This document shows, in pieces, positions 17,158-25,010 of a stretch of 64,000 nucleotides of DNA. Positions within the stretch are counted from its first letter, which is position 1; every line of letters begins with the position of its first letter. Source of the stretch: JANRIC01 sp033765345 (GTDB lineage: Bacteria; Bacteroidota; Bacteroidia; Cytophagales; Microscillaceae); contig JANRIC010000133.1 in NCBI GenBank assembly GCA_033765345.1, positions 8,023-72,022 of the forward strand. The letters are read 5' to 3'. Position numbers and translations under genes: made by a program. The notes beneath the pieces are model-generated. The model searched no databases and was not told the origin of the DNA. It was given only the letters and a program-made list of their open reading frames with translations.

Positions 17158-17191
17158 AGACCTATCAGATTTTTGGAAACCTGACAGGTCT
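17158..17191 (+). repeat. Palindromic AGACCTGTCAGGTTT-type element
   Basis: AGACCTATCAGATTT (17158-17172) faces AAACCTGACAGGTCT (17177-17191) across a 4-nt loop, with two mismatches. It lies between the convergent ends of rsgA and an outer-membrane protein gene and could act as a bidirectional terminator. From general familiarity, similar palindromes occur as dispersed intergenic repeats in Bacteroidota; this single copy cannot prove that here. Confidence 0.65.
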
Positions 17192-17197
17192 GGTGGT

Positions 17198-17908
17198 TTA
17201 AAAATACATCAAAGCCAATTTGATTGCATAGAGTTTGTTTTTGAACCCAGTATTGTCGTCAAAAAAACGTACTGTAAAAAGCCCGTCGGCAAAATCACTC
17301 AGGGCTCGCTGGTGCTGCGCCTCTAGATGCAGCTTAAAATGCTTGGATAATCTAAACTCTATTCCTAGCCCAAATAAATAACCATACTCCCAACGATGAA
17401 CGATAAAGCCCGATTCCAGACCGTTTTTGAGGAGGTTGTCGTAGTTGATGATGATTTCTTGGTTTACAAAGTCAGCCTGAGCCTTATTGCCGTCTGCAAA
17501 AGATGCTTTAATAAGATAAGCACTATGTATACCTGCAAAAGGATAAAATTTTAAAAATTTAGCTAATTTTAATTTATAGCCTAAAGAAAAAGGTATTTCT
17601 AAGTAGTTCAGTTGGAATAAATCATAACTTTTGGGAGGGATAGTTCTTCCCAAAGTATCACGAAACTCAATGGCACTACTGCTTCCTCTTTCAGAATAAG
17701 AAGGCGAGAAGGAAATAAAAAAATTCTTATTCAAGTCATAATCAATCCTAACTCCTAATCTAAGCCCTATTTTTCTTTGATTTCCACCTAAAATAGATTC
17801 TGTAACTAGTGAATGATTAAACCCACTTTGGATTCCAAAAGACCAACTTTGGGCATGCAGAAAGTTAAATTGCATCCCTAACAACATAGAATATATGAAT
17901 ATTTTCAT
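17198..17908 (-). CDS. Outer-membrane beta-barrel protein (PorT/OmpA-like barrel)
   Basis: A 236-residue protein with a signal peptide (cleavage probably after LHAQ, residue 19). It then shows alternating hydrophobic and polar strands: FGIQSGFNHSLV, GLRLGVRIDYDL, FISFSPSYSERG, ending in a barrel-type strand with Tyr-Phe at the C-terminus. This fits the generic Bacteroidota 8-strand barrel family (PorT-like or OMP_b-brl). No specific role can be given. It lies downstream of the repeat-interrupted lipoprotein gene on the same strand, with a terminator hairpin between them. Confidence 0.75.
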   Translation of the reverse strand: MKIFIYSMLLGMQFNFLHAQSWSFGIQSGFNHSLVTESILGGNQRKIGLRLGVRIDYDLNKNFFISFSPSYSERGSSSAIEFRDTLGRTIPPKSYDLFQLNYLEIPFSLGYKLKLAKFLKFYPFAGIHSAYLIKASFADGNKAQADFVNQEIIINYDNLLKNGLESGFIVHRWEYGYLFGLGIEFRLSKHFKLHLEAQHQRALSDFADGLFTVRFFDDNTGFKNKLYAIKLALMYF

Positions 17909-17928
17909 AAATTTTATCTTATTAAATT

Positions 17929-17962
17929 AAAGGTATTCTAAATAAATATTTAGAATACCTTT
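17929..17962 (-). terminator. Hairpin terminator after the lipoprotein gene
   Basis: A perfect 16-bp inverted repeat (AAAGGTATTCTAAATA / TATTTAGAATACCTTT) with a 2-nt loop lies just after the stop of the minus-strand lipoprotein gene and before the barrel gene start. Confidence 0.75.
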
Positions 17963-17968
17963 AAAAAT

Positions 17969-19072
17969 TTAGTTAACCCACCTGATGGTTATAAATCCTT
18001 TACTCGTAGAAGTTTGAGTTGTACCTACTGTAGTGTACATAACCTGATACCAATTATCCGAATATTTCATTTTACAGGCCAATGTTCTACTAAAAGGCCC
18101 GCCATTTACAGTAATATATTTTTTACTTGCCCACCAATCATATTCAAATGTAACTATCCAAGCACCAGCAGCAATATTAATGTTATTCACAGGGATTGTA
18201 AAATTAACATTATTGAAGATTTTTCCTATATCGTTTTTATGAACCTTTGAAATATTATACCCTATCCCATTAGAAGAATTTGCACCGTGCCCTCCACCAA
18301 AATAAAGTGGAATACTGACGATTCTATACTCAGACCTACGGCTTTTATCATAAGGAAAGTTAATTTGGTAGCCTGTTACTAATGGATTGGTATTCGCCTT
18401 TTGCGGAGCATCGACAGGTACAGGTGTGAGGTCTTGATTTGAGGGGCTGATGACCACAATGGGTTGGGTGGTAGTCATGGCGGTTTGTTCGCCTACGATG
18501 ACTTCTTGGTAGGTTCCGTTTGTGTGATAGATTCTACCGGGGATGTAGTCGTCGTCATAGTCTGCCAGTTCGTCCAAGTCATCTAAACCTGTAATATTTT
18601 CAATATCAGTCCCCACAGAGATGACAGGTTCTTGATTAAAGTCGGCTATTTCAGCATTGGGAATGTAGGCATTCGGGCCGTAGTTTACTTTGCCGTATTT
18701 CATGCTTTTGTGGGTACTTTCAAGAAAGGAGTCACCGGATTTGCTCAGGTTGTTTTTTTGGTAGACCTTCTCGAGTCCTTTTTCCAAAGTGAGTGAGAAA
18801 TGCCGATTTTTAGCTGCAAGGTCTACTAGGTTCATCTCTCCGTTTTGAGCTTTGATTTCTTCCAGCACCCATTTCATCAGTTTAGGGTTTTTGCTGATTT
18901 CTTCAAAGGCTTGTACCACCCCAAAAAGAGCTTCGTTGATTTTTTCATCTTGTGGGTCGTCTGGGTTTTTGATCAATTCGGCAATCGGTTGAGTAGCTTC
19001 TATAAATTCCTTAGAAGATACCGAAGGTGTTGTGGCTATGGGCGCAGGTACTGGTTCTTGTGTACAGCCCAC
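17969..19072 (-). CDS. Putative lipoprotein, signal peptide out of frame in this sequence
   Basis: The open frame gives 367 residues beginning Gly-Cys-Thr-Gln-Glu, which is the mature end of a lipoprotein after a lipobox (FVGC). The hydrophobic signal-peptide region is encoded upstream, but the only ATG (19140-19142) is in another frame. The frames are separated by a CTTGAAAA octamer array at 19095-19126. As read, translation from that ATG stops after 43 residues at 19011-19013, and the lipoprotein frame has a TGA at its upstream end and no ATG. One unit more, or two fewer, would join signal peptide and body. The body is not recognised: helical to about residue 115, then an extended C-terminus. 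The only in-frame start is a GTG at 19072, which would leave the cysteine without a signal peptide. Confidence 0.7.
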   Translation of the reverse strand: MGCTQEPVPAPIATTPSVSSKEFIEATQPIAELIKNPDDPQDEKINEALFGVVQAFEEISKNPKLMKWVLEEIKAQNGEMNLVDLAAKNRHFSLTLEKGLEKVYQKNNLSKSGDSFLESTHKSMKYGKVNYGPNAYIPNAEIADFNQEPVISVGTDIENITGLDDLDELADYDDDYIPGRIYHTNGTYQEVIVGEQTAMTTTQPIVVISPSNQDLTPVPVDAPQKANTNPLVTGYQINFPYDKSRRSEYRIVSIPLYFGGGHGANSSNGIGYNISKVHKNDIGKIFNNVNFTIPVNNINIAAGAWIVTFEYDWWASKKYITVNGGPFSRTLACKMKYSDNWYQVMYTTVGTTQTSTSKGFITIRWVN

Positions 19073-19094
19073 AAAAAAGATGAATAAAAATAAT

Positions 19095-19126
19095 TTTGAA
19101 AACTTGAAAACTTGAAAACTTGAAAA
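19095..19126 (-). repeat. Octanucleotide tandem repeat (CTTGAAAA on + strand), about 4 copies, in the signal-peptide region
   Basis: Three exact copies of CTTGAAAA (19103-19126) and one copy with a single change (19095-19102). On the coding (minus) strand the unit is TTTTCAAG and lies 21 nt after the ATG at 19142. Eight is not a multiple of three, so each gain or loss of a unit changes the reading frame. Confidence 0.9.
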
Positions 19127-19411
19127 ATAATAACTTTTTCATTGATTTTTTGAAATTTAATTGGTGAAAAATTAAGGATTTTCAAGAAGGACTGGCCTAG
19201 GATTTTCCGACTTGAAAGATGCGGTAATTTCTGTTTATTTTATTGAATAAGCAATAGGGTTTGGAAAAATATTTTTCGCCAAAAAATTCTGTGGTTTGTC
19301 TGGTAAAAAAACATAAAAATTTAGTAAGTATTTGCCCTGCTTATGTTTGATTATGCAACACTTCCTCAAGAAAAACTTATTGCTGATCTACCAAATACTC
19401 GGTTTTATTTT

Positions 19412-19419
19412 TAAATTTG
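19412..19419 (+). promoter_or_regulatory. Probable -7 element for the helix-hairpin-helix gene (TAAATTTG)
   Basis: TAAATTTG matches TAnnTTTG. Transcription would start near 19425, downstream of the ATG at 19417. This supports the ATG at 19444 as the true start. Confidence 0.5.
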
Positions 19420-19443
19420 CCAAAATATTCAATCGGCGGTATT

Positions 19444-20382
19444 ATGAAGAAATTCACCTATCAAATCAGAAATTTTTTTGGATTTTCAGAACTCGAGACC
19501 AAGGGCTTTGTCTTTTTATTGATCTTAATGGCTATTTCCGTTTTTTTGCCTAGTGTATTTCAGCTTTTGTATCCATCTTCTGCGCCCCGTGCACACAATG
19601 CTGCACTTTTAGATAGTTTGTGGGTTGTCTTAGAGCAAGATACCGCTCGTACTTCTCGCTATGCGTATTCAAAGTTTAGCTCCGGCACAAAACCTACAAG
19701 AAAAATTTATCTGCAAGCTTTTGACCCCAACGAGGCTTCTCTTGAAACCTTGCTCGCACTAGGATTTTCTCAAAAAACAGCAGCCCGCCTGATCAATTAC
19801 CGAAATAAAGGTGGAAAATTCAGAAAAAAATCCGATCTTCAAAAAATATATGGTGTCTCGGAGCAACTCTATCAAAGCTTAGAGCCGTATATTAGTCTCC
19901 CAAGGAATACTCAAGAGACCAAAAGTATTTCCCAAAACAGGAAAAATTTTCAAAAAAAGGACTCTAACGAAAATAATTCGGCTAAGTTTCAAATTAATTT
20001 AAATATTGCTGATACCGCAACGTTTAAAAAAATACCAGGGATTGGAAACGTGCTTTCTTTGCGGATTGTCGGCTTCAGAGAAAAACTTGGGGGTTTTGTC
20101 AATCCTGAACAAATCAGGGAGGTTTATGGTTTGAAAAAAGAAATAGCGGATAAGCTGCTTGCAAACGCTGTTTTAGGAGATTATCCTATTCGGCAGATCA
20201 ATATCAACCGGGCAGAATTGGCGGAATTAAAACAACATCCTTATCTCAGTGATGCAATTGCCCGTGCGATTGTTAATTACCGCAAGCAACACGGTGACTT
20301 TACAAGCGTGGAAGAATTATTGAAGATTAAAATTATAAATTCTGAGATTTTACATAAAATTGCACCATATTTGTCTATATGA
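19444..20382 (+). CDS. Membrane-anchored helix-hairpin-helix (ComEA-like) protein
   Basis: From the ATG at 19444 it has 312 residues. There is a basic N-terminus, one membrane helix (about residues 17-38), and then three helix-hairpin-helix units: FDPNEASLETLLALGFS, LNIADTATFKKIPGIGNVL and ININRAELAELKQHPYL. These are the ComEA/T2SK-like DNA-binding type. In competent bacteria ComEA binds incoming DNA outside the membrane; whether this lineage-typical longer protein does so is not established. The start is chosen because a -7 element overlaps the alternative ATG at 19417. Confidence 0.82.
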   Translation: MKKFTYQIRNFFGFSELETKGFVFLLILMAISVFLPSVFQLLYPSSAPRAHNAALLDSLWVVLEQDTARTSRYAYSKFSSGTKPTRKIYLQAFDPNEASLETLLALGFSQKTAARLINYRNKGGKFRKKSDLQKIYGVSEQLYQSLEPYISLPRNTQETKSISQNRKNFQKKDSNENNSAKFQINLNIADTATFKKIPGIGNVLSLRIVGFREKLGGFVNPEQIREVYGLKKEIADKLLANAVLGDYPIRQININRAELAELKQHPYLSDAIARAIVNYRKQHGDFTSVEELLKIKIINSEILHKIAPYLSI

Positions 20383-20443
20383 ATAACAAACTAATTTTAC
20401 AATAAAAAATCAGGGGAAGAAAAGATAAGCAGTCAAAACCAAA

Positions 20444-20503
20444 ATGCATAATAATCCAGTTCCTGATATCCAAACCATAAAGGTCATCCGTTATGAGCAG
20501 TGA
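20444..20503 (+). CDS. Possible 19-residue leader ORF overlapping siaB
   Basis: An ATG at 20444 opens a 19-codon frame ending at TGA 20501-20503, which overlaps the siaB start (20493) by 11 nt in another frame. Such an overlap could couple translation. It has no recognisable features and may be chance. Confidence 0.25.
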   Translation: MHNNPVPDIQTIKVIRYEQ

Positions 20504-21053
20504 GAAAAGCGAGAAACTAACTCTTTTCAATTATTTCAACGATATGAATAATCAGGAGATCATCCTGACATTCAAAGGTACTATCTCACAGGAAATACTG
20601 GCAGATGTTGGCATCAGTCTTCGTAGCAAGATCGATTCATACAACGTGAGTAAAAAAACTTTTGCTATTTTTGTGGAGTTAGCCCAGAATATTTATCATC
20701 ACTCCGCCGAAAAAGAATTTTCTACCAGTAAAGGACGAACTGCGGGTGTGGGAGTTATTCTAATCCAAGATCATACGGATTTTTTGGTACTTTCCTCAGG
20801 GAATTTGATTGAAAACTATAAAATCGAAGGACTCATTGAACGCTGCGATTATATCAATACACTCACTGAGGACGAACTCAAAGATTATTATATGAAGCAA
20901 AGAAAGCGACCTACTGGAGGGATTGGCGCAAATATTGGGCTCATTGATATGGCTCGTCGTTCAGGGCAACCCCTGGAATATCAAATCGTAGAGATTGATG
21001 AAGAGTATTCATTCTTTGCTTTATCTATCAAAGTAAGCAAAATCGAGGGTTAA
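20493..21053 (+). CDS. siaB: SiaB-family protein kinase
   Basis: A 186-residue protein of the SiaB family (DUF6272), with a GHKL/anti-sigma-kinase-like layout: FVELAQNIYHHS near residue 65 is the N-box, and TGGIGANIGLIDMARRS near 140 is the lid/G-box region. In Pseudomonas, SiaB phosphorylates SiaC on Thr68 and the phosphatase SiaA reverses it, controlling a diguanylate cyclase and aggregation. The adjacent siaC, 29 nt downstream, supports the call. No SiaA phosphatase or SiaD cyclase is encoded in this window. Confidence 0.85.
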   Translation: MSSEKSEKLTLFNYFNDMNNQEIILTFKGTISQEILADVGISLRSKIDSYNVSKKTFAIFVELAQNIYHHSAEKEFSTSKGRTAGVGVILIQDHTDFLVLSSGNLIENYKIEGLIERCDYINTLTEDELKDYYMKQRKRPTGGIGANIGLIDMARRSGQPLEYQIVEIDEEYSFFALSIKVSKIEG

Positions 21054-21082
21054 TTAAAAACTTAATAAATAAAATAGTCCAT

Positions 21083-21460
21083 ATGGAAAATTTTTATATT
21101 GAGGGCTCGGATTACATTCCTGAAGTTGATTTTAACGCTGAAACCGGGATTTTGAACATCTCCGGGGAATCCTATCACGAATATACGCTCGAGTTTTTTG
21201 AGCCGATTTTTGATTGGCTTAAAAGATATACAGCCGAAGGAGGAAAAAAAATTGAACTTAATTTCAGAATGAGTTATTTCAATACCAGCTCTTCAAGACG
21301 GTTTCTCGAAATCATGAACTTATTGGAAGATTACCACTTCAATAAAAATGGTCACGTGGTAGTCAATTGGCATTATGAAAAAACTGACCTTGACATGTTG
21401 GAAAGCGGCGAAGAATACGCAGAAGATGTCAAATTAGAGTTTAATCTGATTCCTTATTAA
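21083..21460 (+). CDS. siaC: SiaC-family regulatory phosphoprotein (DUF1987)
   Basis: A 125-residue DUF1987 protein. The family's phosphoacceptor region is the YFNTSSSR segment. Thr68 falls exactly at the position of the Pseudomonas SiaC phosphosite, followed by Ser69-Ser70. The N-terminus IEGSDYIPEVDFN and the strand ILNISGESY are typical. SiaC is an anti-sigma-antagonist-like switch: unphosphorylated SiaC binds and activates a diguanylate cyclase in Pseudomonas. The target here is unknown. It is co-directional with siaB in a clear two-gene unit and converges on the PRPP synthetase gene. Confidence 0.88.
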   Translation: MENFYIEGSDYIPEVDFNAETGILNISGESYHEYTLEFFEPIFDWLKRYTAEGGKKIELNFRMSYFNTSSSRRFLEIMNLLEDYHFNKNGHVVVNWHYEKTDLDMLESGEEYAEDVKLEFNLIPY

Positions 21461-21531
21461 TTTGAATTGCCGATCGGTTTGATTGTCATTAGATGTTTTC
21501 TAAACTATTGACAATCAGATCAATGGCTACT

Positions 21532-22446
21532 TTAATACAATTCCTTAATTTTTTGGACAATAAGCCTATCTATGGATTTGATCTGCAAAAACTGATCTTC
21601 TATCTGAATGGCATTGAGGTGGGTATCGGTACTGACTACTTTCTCAATGATTTTGCTGTCTTTGATTCGGCTGAGTGCCTGATTATTGAATAATCCATGG
21701 GTAGTAATGGCAAAAACCTTACTAGCTCCGGCGTTTTTATAGGATAAAGCTGCCTGAATCAAAGAACCTCCGGTTCGGATCATATCATCATAAATAATCA
21801 CGTTTTTGTCGGCTACATCGGCATTGATCCCCGTGATTTCGGTATTTTCTCCGCTAAGTCGCCTTTTAAACACAAAAGCCGCCGTCACGCCCAGGTCGTT
21901 AGCCAGGGATTCTACCCATTTGGCTCTTCCGGCATCTGTGCAGGCCATCATATAATTATCGCCACCCAGTTCGCGGGCTGCCTCCATGATCAAATCTTTG
22001 CAATAAAGGTGTATCGTGCGGATATTTCCCTCAAAATAGTGCGGAATGCCCTCAGTATGCAAGTCAAACAGCAAAACGTGGTTGCCGCCTCCTGTGCGTG
22101 GAATCGAGGACAAAAGCCGGGCGCGTGTTTTGGCGGTGACTACTTCGCCGGGTTTTACGGCGCGCTCCATCGTGGAGTAGCCAAAATAAGGAATCACAAG
22201 GATTAGTTTATGTGCGCCGTACTTCTCGATAGCACAAGCCAAGTCGTATAGTTCCAGCGTATCCTGGTCAGAGATCGTGCCGCCGATCAGCACCACATCC
22301 CTCCCATCCACAGAGCTGAGAATCCGCTGGTAGCGTTCGCCATCCGGGAATATTTTTACTTCTATCTTTCCTTCTTCAAAATCTCCGAGACGGAGTACTT
22401 TTTCTTTGAGGTATTGGTAGTTTTGGGTGCTGAAGATGATTTGCAT
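21532..22446 (-). CDS. Ribose-phosphate pyrophosphokinase, divergent (class II-like)
   Basis: A 304-residue PRPP synthetase homologue. The PRPP-binding loop is intact (VIIYDDMIRTGGSL near residue 215), as are FPDGER near 33 and DLHTEG near 126. The canonical ATP-contact motif GYARQDRK is replaced by GYSTMERAVKPGEVVTAK. That Glu-Arg pattern resembles plant-type class II enzymes, which do not need phosphate and are not inhibited by ADP. It makes PRPP from ribose-5-phosphate and ATP for nucleotide, His and Trp synthesis. A canonical prs may exist elsewhere, so this could be a second copy. Confidence 0.85.
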   Translation of the reverse strand: MQIIFSTQNYQYLKEKVLRLGDFEEGKIEVKIFPDGERYQRILSSVDGRDVVLIGGTISDQDTLELYDLACAIEKYGAHKLILVIPYFGYSTMERAVKPGEVVTAKTRARLLSSIPRTGGGNHVLLFDLHTEGIPHYFEGNIRTIHLYCKDLIMEAARELGGDNYMMACTDAGRAKWVESLANDLGVTAAFVFKRRLSGENTEITGINADVADKNVIIYDDMIRTGGSLIQAALSYKNAGASKVFAITTHGLFNNQALSRIKDSKIIEKVVSTDTHLNAIQIEDQFLQIKSIDRLIVQKIKELY

Positions 22447-22611
22447 GGGTATGAGTCATTTAATGATCTGCAATTTTCATTTAAAATAATGAAAAAATCA
22501 AATTAGAGAATAAAAGAAGAAAATTTTGAAGTTAAATTAAGATATTTATGCCAAAGGTTTGTAGGAGGGCATAATAAGTTTTTTGGGATCTAAATTTTCA
22601 AATAAAAAAAG

Positions 22612-22694
22612 TACCAGGAGTGGGACTTGAACCCACACGACCTAATGGTCACAAGATTTTAAGTCTTGCGTGTCTACCATTCCACCATCCCGGC
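22612..22694 (-). tRNA. tRNA-Leu (anticodon TAA)
   Basis: The minus strand folds as a class II tRNA: acceptor GCCGGGA with TCCTGGT, anticodon stem-loop ACTTAAAAT with anticodon TAA, a variable arm, and a T-arm containing GGTTCAAGTCC. Length is 83 nt and CCA is not encoded. Confidence 0.95.
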
Positions 22695-22734
22695 AAGCTC
22701 TTTAGGTGAGTCTAGTCCTATATCGAAAAAAGAG

Positions 22735-22807
22735 AGCGAAAGACGGGGTTCGAACCCGCGACCTCGACCTTGGCAAGGTCGCGCTCTACCAGCTGAGCTA
22801 CTTTCGC
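22735..22807 (-). tRNA. tRNA-Gly (anticodon GCC)
   Basis: The minus strand gives a standard cloverleaf: acceptor GCGAAAG/CTTTCGC, D-arm AGCTCAGCTGGTAGAGC, anticodon loop TTGCCAA (GCC) and T-arm GGGTTCGAACCC. Length is 73 nt without CCA. It lies 40 nt upstream of tRNA-Leu on the same strand, so the two are probably co-transcribed. Confidence 0.97.
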
Positions 22808-22879
22808 TTTAATTCCCTTTAATTTGGGACTACAAAATTAGGTACAATTTCAAAAAAAACAAATTTTATCCGAAAATTT

Positions 22880-24487
22880 TTATTGTTCCTTTTTAGCTTG
22901 GACTTTATCTTCCTCATTATGAGGGTAATAGCGCATTTTACTGGTATGAAACACCAATTTTCCACCCTGATCATCTACGGTTACTTTGGTTTTGAGGCGT
23001 TGCTCTCCATACATGAGGTATACGTCATCGTACCAATGAATCAGTTTGAACCAATCATTGTCACTTACTTCATAATCTTTAAAGATGTCATCTACTTCTT
23101 GCATGGTTTCTGCTTTCACTTCTTGGTATCGGTGAATCAGTTTGGAATATATTTCCTCTTCTTTTTGATAGGCCAGTACGATGCTATCCCCCATGCTACC
23201 TACCTGTACGACTTCCTCGAGGCTGTTTTTTTCCACCCGATCAATTTTCAGTACATTGTCCCATTTCAGTCGTCCTTCCTGATCAAAGGCACAGATGATG
23301 GCATAATTGTATTGATTTAAAATGGTACTTACCATAGGGCTTGCAAACTGCCCTCTGTAATAATTATAGTTGTAATAATTAAAGTTATTGTTATAATAAA
23401 AAGGATGGCCTGCGATTGTATTTCTATTCACGGTTTGTTGGTAAGAGGTATAATAACCTTCTATGACTAGGATATTTTCATCTTTTGCAGTAAAGAAGTT
23501 ATTATGAATCAAAAATTTTCGGTTGAGCATAAAATCGCGTCCTTTACTTTCGATTCTTTCAATTTTTTCACGTATTCGTTCTGCCTTTTTTTCATTGTGA
23601 TAATTAAAAAAGTTGCTCAGTTCGACAAATTTTTTGTAGCGGATGTCTCTCATTTCACTGCCATCAAAATCAGCGATAAAAAGCCCCTGTGGATTTTTGG
23701 TACATTTGAGGCTATAAGTCCCGACTAGCACTTTCTTGCGATTGTCTATAGGCAATAGGCGAGATTCCAGCGGAGTGCGTTGCCCTCTTTCCTTTACATC
23801 TATCCGAGGGAGTGTACCGATCAGATTAGAGTAGGGCTTAACAATGAGATTACAGTTTTTATCCAGATTATTCTTTAGGGTAAAATAAATCTGTTTGTTT
23901 GCTATATCCGGCTGTACGTGTACTACCTTTTCATCATCTTCATAAAAAGAAGGTATTACCTTAGGAGTTTCATCAATATAGCTGTAGGCTACTACTACCG
24001 GTTTTGAACCGAAAGTACCCAACAGATACACCTGATCACTCACCGCACGAAATTCTTCCACTTCCATTTTGAGGGGTAGCTTAAATGTTTTGATTTTTTC
24101 TTCCCCAGAGAAAATATTTACCCGAAAAACGGATACTTCTTTATTCATTTCATCTTGTGTGAAGAAAAACAAATATTGATACTCATCAAAATAGCTTACT
24201 TTTTGTTTGGAAAAAATAAATGGAAGCAGGTATCTATTCGTTCTGATCAGATTAAAAGTAGTATCCAAATACGTAAACATAAATTCTTTTTCTGAGGCAT
24301 ACTTCCAGGGTTGCACCACCGAAATAAGCAAAAGCCCTTTTTGCTTGAGTGAAACCACCTCATGTTCAGCAGGCTCGGCTCTATCTATGGGAACCACATT
24401 TCTCTTTTCAATACTAAACTGACCAAAAACATAATATCCGGGTGAAAACACGCATCCCAGGAATATTATCCATAAATATTGTCTCAA
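22880..24487 (-). CDS. Uncharacterised exported protein (possible beta-propeller)
   Basis: I do not recognise this 535-residue protein. It has a signal peptide (hydrophobic residues 4-22). The rest is a long series of short beta-strand-like segments broken by charged turns (such as QVYLLGTFGSKPVVVAY), suggesting a propeller or similar all-beta fold. A striking Asn/Tyr-rich patch (YYNNNFNYYNYNYYRG) lies near residue 375. A Lys/Glu-rich tail ends the protein. It is divergent from the GNAT gene. Confidence 0.7.
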   Translation of the reverse strand: MRQYLWIIFLGCVFSPGYYVFGQFSIEKRNVVPIDRAEPAEHEVVSLKQKGLLLISVVQPWKYASEKEFMFTYLDTTFNLIRTNRYLLPFIFSKQKVSYFDEYQYLFFFTQDEMNKEVSVFRVNIFSGEEKIKTFKLPLKMEVEEFRAVSDQVYLLGTFGSKPVVVAYSYIDETPKVIPSFYEDDEKVVHVQPDIANKQIYFTLKNNLDKNCNLIVKPYSNLIGTLPRIDVKERGQRTPLESRLLPIDNRKKVLVGTYSLKCTKNPQGLFIADFDGSEMRDIRYKKFVELSNFFNYHNEKKAERIREKIERIESKGRDFMLNRKFLIHNNFFTAKDENILVIEGYYTSYQQTVNRNTIAGHPFYYNNNFNYYNYNYYRGQFASPMVSTILNQYNYAIICAFDQEGRLKWDNVLKIDRVEKNSLEEVVQVGSMGDSIVLAYQKEEEIYSKLIHRYQEVKAETMQEVDDIFKDYEVSDNDWFKLIHWYDDVYLMYGEQRLKTKVTVDDQGGKLVFHTSKMRYYPHNEEDKVQAKKEQ

Positions 24488-24502
24488 TGTCTTAATATGT
24501 TT

Positions 24503-24510
24503 TAAATTTG
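24503..24510 (+). promoter_or_regulatory. Probable -7 element for the GNAT-GH3 pair (TAAATTTG)
   Basis: A TAnnTTTG match 56 nt upstream of the GNAT gene, in the divergent gap. Confidence 0.4.
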
Positions 24511-24566
24511 TAATTAATGCATCCTTAGGTAGGAAATTAGTAATAGAAATTCAAAAAAACAAATTT

Positions 24567-25007
24567 TTGATGCTGAAGGTACAATTAATTTCAGAAGCAA
24601 TAGATCTCCAGAAAGCCTTTGAAATCCGAAAAGAAGTCTTTGTAAAAGAACAAAACGTAAGCCCCGAGGAGGAATACGATCAGTTTGAGGATATTTCAAG
24701 GCATTTTTTAGCTTTATATGGTGAAGATCAGATTCCTTGCGGCACGGCACGCTGGCGTTTTACGGATAAAGGCATCAAGCTGGAAAGGTTTGCTATTCTC
24801 TTATCTTTTCGGGGTTTGGGTTTGGGGGCTGCTTTGGTACAGGCTTGCCTGGATGACATTGCCCAATTTCCCGAATCGGTAGGCAAAAAAATTTACATGC
24901 ATGCACAGGTACATGCGGTGGGTTTTTATGAGAAATTAGGTTTTCAGATGGAAGGAGAAGAGTTTGAGGAAGCGGGTATTCGTCATTTTACAATGTTTAA
25001 GTTTTAA
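24567..25007 (+). CDS. GNAT-family N-acetyltransferase (ElaA-like)
   Basis: A 146-residue GNAT acyltransferase. The order is typical: EIRKEVFVKEQNV near residue 20, the strand CGTARWR near 55, the acetyl-CoA loop RGLGLGAALV near 80, and YEKLGFQMEGEEFEEAGI near 122. This resembles the YjcF/ElaA subgroup, whose substrates are unknown. The stop is followed by the GH3-like gene after 3 nt, so they form an operon. Confidence 0.85.
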   Translation: MMLKVQLISEAIDLQKAFEIRKEVFVKEQNVSPEEEYDQFEDISRHFLALYGEDQIPCGTARWRFTDKGIKLERFAILLSFRGLGLGAALVQACLDDIAQFPESVGKKIYMHAQVHAVGFYEKLGFQMEGEEFEEAGIRHFTMFKF

Positions 25008-25010
25008 TTC

